Assembly (NCBI GenBank): GCA_031425195.1
Contig: JANPIX010000006.1
Location: 1-64,000, forward strand
From: JANPIX01 sp031425195
GTDB taxonomy: Bacteria > Pseudomonadota > Alphaproteobacteria > Rhodobacterales > Rhodobacteraceae
DNA: 64,000 nucleotides
Reading direction: 5' to 3'
In this document: one piece after another, positions 40,530 to 48,157 of the stretch
How the letters are laid out: every line of letters starts with the position of its first letter
Numbering within the stretch: the stretch's first letter is position 1
Translations under genes and position numbers: made by a program
The notes under the pieces: model-generated
The model's input: only the letters and a program-made list of their open reading frames with translations
What the model was told of the DNA's origin: nothing
Database searches by the model: none

Positions 40530-42040
40530 ACCACTGGATCATCGCCCCTGTCATTCTGCCTGCCGTCCTTGCGCCGTTGATCGTGCTGTTGATGCGCAAC
40601 CACCTTGGCCCGCAGCGCGCCGTGGGATTGGCCGGCACGGCGGCTTTGCTGTGTGTTGCGGTGGGACTGATGATCCTGGCGGGCAAAGGCGACCCGCAGG
40701 TCTATCATCTGGGCGGCTGGCCCGCGCCGTTTGGCATCGTGCTTGTGCTGGACCGCCTGGCCGCCCTGATGCTGGTTCTGACGGCAGCACTAGCGTTGAT
40801 CGTGCAGGTCTATGCGACGGTGACGGGGTGGGACAAACGCGGGCAGCATTTCCATGCGCTGTTCCTATTTCAGCAGATGGGTCTGAACGGCGCTTTCCTG
40901 ACGGGCGATGCGTTCAACCTGTTCGTGTTTTTCGAAGTGTTGCTGATCGCAAGCTATGGGTTGATGATCCATGCAGGCGGACGACAAAGGTTGCGGGCGG
41001 GCGTGCAGTATGTGGCATTCAATCTGCTGGGATCGACGCTGTTCCTGTTCGCGCTGGCGACTGTTTATTCCGTTACCGGGACGTTGAACATGGCAGATCT
41101 GGGGGTCAAGGTGGCGGCCCTGCCGGAAGGTGATTTCGCCTTGATCCGGGTGGCGGCGGTGTTGCTGCTCCTGGTCTTCGCAATCAAGGGCGCGCTGGTG
41201 CCGCTGCACTTCTGGCTGCCTGCAACCTATGCCAATGCGCCAGCACCTGTGGCCGCATTGTTCGCGGTGATGACGAAAGTCGGGCTTTACGCGACGTTGC
41301 GGTTCGGGACGCTGGTTTTTCCGCCGCAGACACCGGCGACGGGGTCGATGCCTGGTGACCTGCTGCTGCCTGCCGGTCTGATCACCTTGATCGTCGGGGC
41401 GGCAGGCGTTCTGGGGGCGGGCACATTCTCGCGCCTTTCGGCCTTTGCGGCCATCGCGTCGATGGGCACGGCCTTTGTGGCTGTGTCGATCTTTACGGTT
41501 CCGGCCACAGCGGCAGCGCTGTATTATGTCATCCATTCCACCCTCGCCATTGCCGCGCTGTTCCTTGTCTGCGACCTTGTTTCGCGTCAGCGTGATGGCG
41601 ACAGCCTGCGTCATGCCCTGCCCCCGATGGCGCGGGGCGGCATGATCGCCGCGTTGTATCTGGTGACGGCCATCGCCGTGGCGGGATTGCCGCCCCTGTC
41701 CGGGTTTCTGGGGAAACTGATGATCCTGCAGGCAGGCCGCGATAGCGCGGCGCTGATCTGGACAGTGATTCTTGTCACCTCGCTTGTCGTCATCGTGGGG
41801 CTATCACGTGCGGGGAGTGTGATGTTCTGGAAGGCCCATGAAGCCAGCGCAGACAACCGGCCGCGGGCTGTGAGTGAGTGGCCCGCCGTGGCCTGCGTCA
41901 CCGTGCTGTTGCTGTTGCTGGCTGCGCTGTCGGTCTTTGGGCAGCCGGTGCTGGAGTACACGACCGCGACCGCAGCGCAGTTGTATGACACGGCCCCCTA
42001 TATCGCGGCCAATGCCCTTGGCGAACAGGTTGCACCATGA
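40526..42040 (+). CDS. mnhD: Monovalent cation/H+ antiporter subunit D
   Basis: 504-aa NuoN/ND2-like subunit with about 14 helices. LTGDAFNLFVFFEVLLIASYGLM, PLHFWLPATYANAPAPVAALFAVMTKVGLYA and GLPPLSGFLGKLMIL carry the conserved Glu and Lys residues of the antiporter fold. Starts with a GTG overlapping mnhC and ends overlapping mnhE (ATGA). Confidence 0.92.
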   Translation: MNHWIIAPVILPAVLAPLIVLLMRNHLGPQRAVGLAGTAALLCVAVGLMILAGKGDPQVYHLGGWPAPFGIVLVLDRLAALMLVLTAALALIVQVYATVTGWDKRGQHFHALFLFQQMGLNGAFLTGDAFNLFVFFEVLLIASYGLMIHAGGRQRLRAGVQYVAFNLLGSTLFLFALATVYSVTGTLNMADLGVKVAALPEGDFALIRVAAVLLLLVFAIKGALVPLHFWLPATYANAPAPVAALFAVMTKVGLYATLRFGTLVFPPQTPATGSMPGDLLLPAGLITLIVGAAGVLGAGTFSRLSAFAAIASMGTAFVAVSIFTVPATAAALYYVIHSTLAIAALFLVCDLVSRQRDGDSLRHALPPMARGGMIAALYLVTAIAVAGLPPLSGFLGKLMILQAGRDSAALIWTVILVTSLVVIVGLSRAGSVMFWKAHEASADNRPRAVSEWPAVACVTVLLLLLAALSVFGQPVLEYTTATAAQLYDTAPYIAANALGEQVAP

Positions 42041-42528
42041 TCCGCCGCCTGTTCCCGCAGCCCTGGCTGACAGTCACGCTCATCCTGACATGGATGCTTC
42101 TGGTGAATGGGACCAAGCTCGGCAGTCTGGTTCTGGCAGCGGCTTTGGGCATCCTGATCCCGCTTTTGACCAAGGCCTACTGGCCGGGCAAACCCCGGGT
42201 GCACAACATGCCTGCCCTTCTGGCCTATGTGGCGCTTGTGATATGGGATATTCTGGTCGCCAATATCGTGGTGGCGCGGATCATCCTGTTCCGCCGTCCC
42301 GATCAGATCAGATCTGCCTTCATTGCCGTCCCGATCAACCTGACGACGCCCGAAGGCATTGCCGTCCTATCGGCCACCATCACCCTGACCCCCGGCACCG
42401 TGACCGCCGACATGTCGGCCTGCGGGCGCGTGCTTCTGATCCATGCGCTCCACGCGCCCGACCCGGCTGCCGTGCGCGACGAGATCAAATCCCGCTATGA
42501 GGCCCGTTTGCAAAGGATTTTCGGATGA
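42037..42528 (+). CDS. mnhE: Monovalent cation/H+ antiporter subunit E
   Basis: 163-aa membrane protein of the MnhE family: N-terminal helices, then PINLTTPEGIAVLSATITLTPGTVTADMS, the conserved core. ATGA overlaps at both ends keep it tightly coupled to mnhD and mnhF. Confidence 0.9.
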   Translation: MIRRLFPQPWLTVTLILTWMLLVNGTKLGSLVLAAALGILIPLLTKAYWPGKPRVHNMPALLAYVALVIWDILVANIVVARIILFRRPDQIRSAFIAVPINLTTPEGIAVLSATITLTPGTVTADMSACGRVLLIHALHAPDPAAVRDEIKSRYEARLQRIFG

Positions 42529-42794
42529 TCATGCACGCCGTGCAATTTGCCATCGGCTGTTTCGGAATCGGGTTGATCCTGACGCTGGCCCGTGCCTTGT
42601 GGGCAGCCACGATTGCCGACCGCATCCTTGCGCTCGACACCATGGTCGTGAACGTGATCGCCTTGGTGATCCTGTATGGAATTCTGTCGGGCAACGGTGT
42701 GAATTTCGAAGTCTCGATCCTGTTCGCCATGACTGGCTTTGTGTCCACCGTTGCCTTTTGCAAATACCTGCTGCGGGGAAACATCATCGAATGA
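42525..42794 (+). CDS. mnhF: Monovalent cation/H+ antiporter subunit F
   Basis: 89-aa, three-helix subunit; LARALWAATIADRILALDTMVVNVIALVILYG is characteristic of MnhF. It overlaps mnhE and mnhG by 4 bp each. Confidence 0.9.
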   Translation: MIMHAVQFAIGCFGIGLILTLARALWAATIADRILALDTMVVNVIALVILYGILSGNGVNFEVSILFAMTGFVSTVAFCKYLLRGNIIE

Positions 42795-43162
42795 CCGCGC
42801 TTGTAGATATTCTGATCGCGCTGTTCCTGATCACTGGCGGGCTGTTCGGCCTGATCGGCAGTTTCGGGCTCTGGAAACTGCGCATCCCGATGCAGCGGCT
42901 GCACGCGCCCACCAAGGCAAGCACGATGGGGGTCGGGACCGTCCTCGTCGCCTCCATGCTGGACAGTTGGATCGTCCATGGACAATTCAGCTTTCAGGAA
43001 ATCCTGATACTGGTATTCATCTTCCTGACGGCCCCGGTATCGGCCCTATATCTGGCCAAGGTTCACCTGCATCTGACGGTCAAACGATCAGACGTGCCCC
43101 CGACGGGTTCGGGCTCGGATTGGGCAACCTATGTCACTGACGACGAAAGGCCCGGCGTCTGA
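42791..43162 (+). CDS. mnhG: Monovalent cation/H+ antiporter subunit G
   Basis: 123-aa subunit of the PhaG/MnhG family; GGLFGLIGSFGLWKLRIPMQRLHAPTKASTMG is the family hallmark. ATG 42791 overlaps the mnhF stop (ATGA), and longer in-frame starts upstream lie inside mnhF. Last gene of the operon; it converges with plsY. Confidence 0.9.
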   Translation: MTALVDILIALFLITGGLFGLIGSFGLWKLRIPMQRLHAPTKASTMGVGTVLVASMLDSWIVHGQFSFQEILILVFIFLTAPVSALYLAKVHLHLTVKRSDVPPTGSGSDWATYVTDDERPGV

Positions 43163-43180
43163 ACTTCGGCCCCCCCGGCG

Positions 43181-43795
43181 TCACCCCTTTGCGCCGATCT
43201 TTGTTTCGGTACCCGCGCGCAGGCGTCGGATGTTGGCCGAATGCCGCCACATGATCAGCAATGTCAGAACGACGCCCAGCAGGAACATCTCGTTCTGTCC
43301 AAGTCCAACCATCCAGAATGTTGAAAACGCCGCAGCGGCCAGGGCGGCCAGCGATGAATAGCGGGTTGTCACGGCAAACAGCAGCCATGTGGCGCAGGCC
43401 CCAAGCCCGACCCACAGGTTCAGGGCCAGAAGCACACCCAGAAACGTGGCAACACCCTTGCCGCCGCGAAAGCCAAGCCAGAGGGGAAACAGGTGCCCCA
43501 GAAACACTGCCAGTGCCGCCAACTGCGCGGCATCGTCTGCGCCGGGCAGCATGGCCTTGGTGACCAGCACAGCCACCGCCCCCTTCGCTGCGTCCAGAAC
43601 CAGTGTCGCCAGCGCCGCCCCCCGGTTTCCCGTGCGCAACACATTGGTGGCACCGATGTTCCCCGACCCGATCTTGCGCAGATCCCCAAGCCCCAGCGCA
43701 CGGGCGATCAGCAGTCCAAAGGGGATCGACCCGGCAAGATAGGCCAGCACGGCCACAAGCGCCAAAGTGCCCCCATCTGTTGTCAAAAGCGGCAT
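43181..43795 (-). CDS. plsY: Acyl-phosphate:glycerol-3-phosphate acyltransferase
   Basis: 204-aa polytopic inner-membrane enzyme that acylates glycerol-3-phosphate using acyl-phosphate, the first step of phospholipid synthesis. The three PlsY active-site segments are visible: GSIPFGLLIARALG, KIGSGNIGATNVLRTGN, and FRGGKGVATFLGV. It follows the dihydroorotase-like gene by 3 bp, as last member of the pyrB operon. Confidence 0.93.
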   Translation of the reverse strand: MPLLTTDGGTLALVAVLAYLAGSIPFGLLIARALGLGDLRKIGSGNIGATNVLRTGNRGAALATLVLDAAKGAVAVLVTKAMLPGADDAAQLAALAVFLGHLFPLWLGFRGGKGVATFLGVLLALNLWVGLGACATWLLFAVTTRYSSLAALAAAAFSTFWMVGLGQNEMFLLGVVLTLLIMWRHSANIRRLRAGTETKIGAKG

Positions 43796-43798
43796 GTC

Positions 43799-45070
43799 TT
43801 ATCCCTTTGCCTTGAAAACCTGAATGCCCGCCACAAAGGTGGCGTGAACCCGGCCCTCCATCCGCTGCCCATCAAACGGAGTGTTCTTCGATTTCGAGTG
43901 CAGCGCGAACCGGTCGAGCAGAAATGGCGCGTCCGGGTCGAACAGCACCAGATCCGCAGGCGCGCCGACTGAGAGCCTGCCCTGCGGCAGACCAAGCCGG
44001 GTGGCGGGATTAAGTGCCATCGCGCGGAACAGCATCGGCAGGTCCATCGCGCCCGCATGATACAGACGCATCGCCGCCGGCAGGAATGTTTCAAGTGCGA
44101 CCGCCCCGCTTGCCGCTTCTTCAAAGGGCAAACGCTTTGATTCCTCATCCGCCGGGGTGTGCATCGAACAGATGATGTCGATCAGTCCTGACGCCACGGC
44201 CTGCACCATGGCCTGCCGGTCGTCTTCGGATCGCAGCGGCGGGCGGAACTTGAAGAATGTCCGGTAATCGCCGACATCCAGATCATTCAGCGTCAGATGG
44301 TGGATCGAAACCCCCGCCGTGACATCCAGCCCGTTTGCCTTGGCACGCTCCAGCGCGGGCAAGGTGCGCGCTACGGTGATCTGATCGGCGTGGTACTTTG
44401 CGCCCGTCATCTCCACCAGCGCCATGTCGCGGTCAAAGCCCAGCCGTTCGGCCATCGGATGCACGCCGGGCAGGCCACGAAGGGACGCAAACTTGCCATT
44501 GGTGACGGCAGACCCCGCCGACAGCGCCGCATCCTGCGGATGCCCGACGATCAGCGCGCCAAGGCCGCGCGCATAGGCGAAGGCGCGCGCCAATGCCTTG
44601 TGATCGGTCGATACGCGGTCGCAATCGGTAAAGGCTATGGCACCCGCATCCTGCAGGAACCCGATCTCCGTCATCTCATGCCCGTCGCGGCCTTTGGTCA
44701 GCGCGGCCATATGACGGATGCGAACCGGGCTTTCGGCGGCGCGGCGCGTGACGAACTCAAGCGTTTCGGGCGTATCGATGGCCGGGTTCGTGTCAGGGCG
44801 GGCGATAATGGTCGTCACCCCACCCGCCGCCGCAGCCAGCCCTGCAGACCGGAAGGATTCGCGGTGGCGTTCGCCCGGTTCCCCGATCTTGACGCCAATG
44901 TCGACGATGCCGGGGGCAAGGACAAACCCGCCGCAATCAAACAGATCCGCAGATTTCGGCGCGGGCGCGTCGATGCCCACAATCACGCCGTTGTCGAGGG
45001 TGATTGTGCCGGGGCGGTCCGTCAGCCCCTCGGGGTCGATGAGCCGGGCGTTGGTCAGGTGCAGGGTCAT
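43799..45070 (-). CDS. pyrC': Inactive dihydroorotase-like protein (PyrC'/PyrX), ATCase partner
   Basis: 423-aa amidohydrolase-fold protein usually labelled dihydroorotase. Active enzymes bind metal through an HxH following PGxxD; here the site reads PGIVDIGVKIGEPG, with Gly59 and Lys61 in place of both His. The late catalytic motif normally TDHAPH reads SMHTPA (Met303 for Asp, Ala307 for His). It should therefore not hydrolyse dihydroorotate. Pseudomonas has an inactive PyrC' encoded beside pyrB that is needed for assembly of aspartate transcarbamoylase, and this gene sits in the same place. ATG 45070 is chosen: it overlaps the stop of a small upstream ORF (ATGA). A catalytic pyrC should exist elsewhere in the genome. 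Confidence 0.88.
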   Translation of the reverse strand: MTLHLTNARLIDPEGLTDRPGTITLDNGVIVGIDAPAPKSADLFDCGGFVLAPGIVDIGVKIGEPGERHRESFRSAGLAAAAGGVTTIIARPDTNPAIDTPETLEFVTRRAAESPVRIRHMAALTKGRDGHEMTEIGFLQDAGAIAFTDCDRVSTDHKALARAFAYARGLGALIVGHPQDAALSAGSAVTNGKFASLRGLPGVHPMAERLGFDRDMALVEMTGAKYHADQITVARTLPALERAKANGLDVTAGVSIHHLTLNDLDVGDYRTFFKFRPPLRSEDDRQAMVQAVASGLIDIICSMHTPADEESKRLPFEEAASGAVALETFLPAAMRLYHAGAMDLPMLFRAMALNPATRLGLPQGRLSVGAPADLVLFDPDAPFLLDRFALHSKSKNTPFDGQRMEGRVHATFVAGIQVFKAKG

Positions 45071-45201
45071 GCAAGCCACACGAAGATGGCCGTGAAAGCA
45101 AAAATGAACACCAATGCCGCCGTGGCGACCATCCCGCTCATCCGGGCCGGGGACATGGGTTTTCTGGTGGGGCGGGGGTTGTCGTTCACGGGATCATCCA
45201 T
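45067..45201 (-). CDS. Small single-pass membrane protein between pyrB and pyrC'
   Basis: 44-codon ORF: a polar, Pro/Arg-rich N-terminus (MDDPVNDNPRPTRKP) and one hydrophobic helix at about residues 22-43 ending in FVWLA. Its ATG overlaps the pyrB stop by one base (TGATG at 45203-45199) and its TGA overlaps the pyrC' ATG (ATGA), so it fills the space between them exactly with no spare bases. That packing, and a sensible membrane topology (positively charged end inside), argue for a translated gene. Function is unknown; a role in placing the ATCase-pseudo-dihydroorotase complex at the membrane is a guess. Confidence 0.65.
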   Translation of the reverse strand: MDDPVNDNPRPTRKPMSPARMSGMVATAALVFIFAFTAIFVWLA

Positions 45202-46163
45202 CACACCATCACCCCCACCGCCTTCGCCCCGCGTTCGGCCCGCAGATTCCTTGCCAACAGGTCCATGCAGGCCATGCGCACGGCGACGCCCATTTCGACC
45301 TGTTCCTGAATGACGCTGCGGTTGATGTCGTCGGCCAGATCGCCGTCAATCTCTACCCCACGGTTCATCGGGCCGGGGTGCATGACGATGGCGTCGGGTT
45401 TGGCATGGGCCAGCTTTTCGGCGTCCAGCCCATAACGGTGATAGTATTCCCGCTCGGACGGGATGAACCCGCCGTCCATCCGCTCTTTCTGCAGGCGCAG
45501 CATCATCACCACATCCGCGCCTTCCAGCCCCTTTGCCATGTCGTCATACAGTTCGCAGCCAAATTCGCCCACTCCGGGCGGCATCAGGGTTGGCGGGGCG
45601 ATCAGGCGGATGCGGTTTTCCATTTTCCCCAGCAGGATCAGATTGCTGCGTGCCACGCGGGAATGCGCGATATCGCCGCAGATCGCCACGGTGAGCCTTT
45701 GTATCCGCCCCTTGGCGCGACGGATCGTCAGCGCATCAAGCAGCGCCTGTGTGGGGTGTTCATGCCGCCCGTCGCCCGCATTCAACACAGCGCAGTTCAC
45801 CTTGGACGCCAGCAGATTGACGGCCCCCGACGACGGATGGCGCACCACCAGCAGGTCTGGGTGCATCGCGTTCAGCGTCATCGCCGTATCAATCAGGGTT
45901 TCGCCCTTCTTCACGCTCGACTGCCCGACATTCATGTTCATCACATCCGCCCCCAGCCGCTTGCCCGCCAGTTCGAAACTGGCCTGCGTGCGGGTGGAGG
46001 ATTCAAAGAACATGTTGATCTGCGTCATGCCCGCCAGCACGTCGGATTGTTTGACCGTGCGGCGGTTCAGATCGACATAGCGGTCGGCCAGATCAAGAAT
46101 GGTGACGATATCGCCCGGCGACAGATGTTCGATGCCCAGCAGGTGTCGCGCGCGAAAACTCAT
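45201..46163 (-). CDS. pyrB: Aspartate carbamoyltransferase catalytic subunit
   Basis: 320-aa enzyme catalysing carbamoyl phosphate + aspartate to carbamoyl-aspartate in pyrimidine synthesis. The carbamoyl-phosphate site FFESSTRTQASFELAGKRLGAD, the HPTQALLDAL block, CGDIAHSRVARSN and MHPGPMNRGVEI are all present. ATG 46163 follows AGGGAGG; an in-frame extension to 46220 is rejected as lacking family similarity. It heads the operon with the 44-aa ORF, the inactive dihydroorotase and plsY. Confidence 0.94.
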   Translation of the reverse strand: MSFRARHLLGIEHLSPGDIVTILDLADRYVDLNRRTVKQSDVLAGMTQINMFFESSTRTQASFELAGKRLGADVMNMNVGQSSVKKGETLIDTAMTLNAMHPDLLVVRHPSSGAVNLLASKVNCAVLNAGDGRHEHPTQALLDALTIRRAKGRIQRLTVAICGDIAHSRVARSNLILLGKMENRIRLIAPPTLMPPGVGEFGCELYDDMAKGLEGADVVMMLRLQKERMDGGFIPSEREYYHRYGLDAEKLAHAKPDAIVMHPGPMNRGVEIDGDLADDINRSVIQEQVEMGVAVRMACMDLLARNLRAERGAKAVGVMV

Positions 46164-46273
46164 GGGGCCTCCCTGGGGGTGGAACAGCGCCGTTATAGAA
46201 AGCGCAGGGACGCGGGGCAACGCTCAATCAACATGCAGAAAACTGTTCCATAATGCCACGAACCGCCTTTCAG

Positions 46274-47122
46274 TCACGAGCCAGTCCGGCAAGGCAGCCT
46301 CGGGGTAGGAAAACGTGAACGTTGCCTGTGGGGTGAATGTTTCGTGCAGGCAAGTGGGGGCGGGTGCAGGTATGCCCCAGCATCTGATCCGCGTGGCGAC
46401 GCTACCGTCCGGTCGGCTGCGAAAGAAATAGTCAACGGCAGGGCGCCAAAGCGCACAGACATGAGCGCATGGGGGCCTGGTTCCAACCTGCCGTCACGGA
46501 GCGCCTCAAGATGCATGGGTGGCAAGAGCGGATTCGGACCCAGTCGAATTGCAGGACGCGGGAAACGATCTGCGATCAGTGGCGCAAAGGGGCTCACGCC
46601 AAGGGTCACTGACCTGTCAAATACCTCGGGTCGCAGGCGGGCGGGAATCAGACGGTCCTCACCCAGATAGATCACCCGCTTGCCCGCCGGTTCGTGCCGA
46701 AATGTCCCAAGAAAATCGGCTCGCGGGGCACAATGCAAGGGATCGGCCAACCCTTCGAAAAGACCAGGTTGAAACGCTGACTCGTTGTAAGACCAATGAT
46801 ACCCCTGCAACCCGTCTGGCCGCCGAACCAGCAAAACCGCATGATGGCGCAGGGTTTCCTTGCCGATGACGATTGCCGTTGTGTCGAACCAACCGCCGAC
46901 GGGTCGCTTTGCCGCGCCCAATGCGATGCAATAAGGATCACCTGCCGCAATCGTTCTGGCGCTGGACCGGAGCGCGTAGGGCACCAGAACGACCGCCCAC
47001 ACACCTATCAAGAAAACCACGAGGGCCGTCAGGGCAAAGAAAGCGCGTGGCATCAGGAAGGCAAACACCAACAGGGCGACGACAAGCGCAGCGCATAAAA
47101 TCAAGATCTCGCAAAACGCCAA
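46274..47122 (-). CDS. Hypothetical membrane protein, possibly frameshifted near its C-terminus
   Basis: 282 aa if begun at TTG 47122 (another TTG lies at 47104); the frame stays open further upstream, but that part is antisense to the uracil-DNA glycosylase gene. Two N-terminal helices (ILILCAALVVALLVFAFLM and FFALTALVVFLIGVWAVVL) precede a soluble domain with LLVRRPDGLQGYHWSYNESAF and GKRVIYLGEDRLIPARLRPEVFD. I do not recognise the family. The last ~45 residues read poorly (many Arg/Pro/Ser/His), whereas a neighbouring frame from about 46440 reads like protein (VDYFFRSRPDGSVATRIRCW and onwards) to a TGA at 46224, so a frameshift is suspected. Confidence 0.5.
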   Translation of the reverse strand: MAFCEILILCAALVVALLVFAFLMPRAFFALTALVVFLIGVWAVVLVPYALRSSARTIAAGDPYCIALGAAKRPVGGWFDTTAIVIGKETLRHHAVLLVRRPDGLQGYHWSYNESAFQPGLFEGLADPLHCAPRADFLGTFRHEPAGKRVIYLGEDRLIPARLRPEVFDRSVTLGVSPFAPLIADRFPRPAIRLGPNPLLPPMHLEALRDGRLEPGPHALMSVRFGALPLTISFAADRTVASPRGSDAGAYLHPPPLACTKHSPHRQRSRFPTPRLPCRTGS

Positions 47123-47188
47123 TGCCTGCCCGTTCCTCTTACAATAGCCCGCAGCAAGGTCGCGCACGAATCCGCAACTGTAAAGCCG

Positions 47189-48043
47189 ATGGTTGCGGCG
47201 ATGAGCGGCGCGGCCTACCCTTTGGGGATGGGAATCGGGGATCATCTGGACACGCCGGAAGGCTGGCACGCGGCAGCGCAGGCGTTGATCTGGCAGGCGG
47301 AACTGGGTGCGATGGATGCCTGCGGTGACGACCCCGTGGACAGGTATGCCCTGTTTGACGAAGCGCCGCGCGCGCCGGCCCCGGCCCCGGTTGCCAGTTT
47401 TGTGGATGCCCCGCCCCTTGCCGTGACGCGGACCGAAGACCCGGTGGCTGTGGCCCATGCAGCGGCGGTGGCGGCCCAGACGCTCGACGACCTCCGCGTG
47501 GCGATGACGGCCTATGACCATTGCGAATTGAAGCGGGGGGCCAGAAACGCTGTCTTTGCCGACGGCAATCCCGCGGCGAGGGTCATGATCATCGGCGAGG
47601 CACCGGGCAAGGAGGAAGACCTACAGGCCCGCCCCTTTGTCGGCGCGGCGGGTCAGTTGCTTGACCGCATGTTCGCCGCAATCGGCCTGTCGCGTGACCA
47701 TCCCGATCCGGCGCAGTCGCTGTATATCACCAATGTCATGCCTTGGCGTCCGCCGCAGAACCGCGACCCGGAGCCTGCCGAAATTGCCATGATGCTGCCG
47801 TTTCTGGCGCGGCATGTGGCGCTGGCTGACCCCGACCTTCTGGTGGTGATGGGCAACACGTCGCTTTTTGCGGCGACGGGGGCCACCGGCATCACCCGCC
47901 AGCGCGGCAACTGGGGCACCGCTTTTGGCAAGCCGATGCTGCCTATGGTACATCCCGCTTATCTTTTGCGGAACACGATGGCCAAGCGTGAAGCTTGGGC
48001 CGATCTTTTGTCGATCAAGGCGCGGCTGTTGCAGGGCAACTGA
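47189..48043 (+). CDS. Uracil-DNA glycosylase, family 4-like, lacking the Fe-S cysteines
   Basis: 284-aa base-excision repair enzyme that removes uracil from DNA. Motif A is GEAPGKEED (about 137-144), followed by RPFVGAAGQLLD, TNVMPWRPPQNRDPEPAE and the C-terminal HPAYLLR (His255). Family 4 enzymes normally hold a 4Fe-4S cluster through four Cys; here only Cys45 and Cys112 exist, and the Cys of the usual KCRPPxNR and following helix are Trp/Met. About 100 extra N-terminal residues, rich in Ala and Pro, precede the domain. Start at ATG 47189 is not certain. Confidence 0.85.
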   Translation: MVAAMSGAAYPLGMGIGDHLDTPEGWHAAAQALIWQAELGAMDACGDDPVDRYALFDEAPRAPAPAPVASFVDAPPLAVTRTEDPVAVAHAAAVAAQTLDDLRVAMTAYDHCELKRGARNAVFADGNPAARVMIIGEAPGKEEDLQARPFVGAAGQLLDRMFAAIGLSRDHPDPAQSLYITNVMPWRPPQNRDPEPAEIAMMLPFLARHVALADPDLLVVMGNTSLFAATGATGITRQRGNWGTAFGKPMLPMVHPAYLLRNTMAKREAWADLLSIKARLLQGN

Positions 48044-48157
48044 CGATTTTCGACGGAAAGCCCGCACAAGGGCGTTATCATCCGTCAGGCGTGATTGTCC
48101 GCTGGCCGCGTCGCGATAGAACAGATGTTGACTGTCCTTGCACTGGAAAGCCGCCAC

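Noticed and set aside
47123..47521. Upstream extension of the hypothetical membrane protein frame
   Set aside because: Antisense to the uracil-DNA glycosylase gene, His/Arg-rich, no family features.
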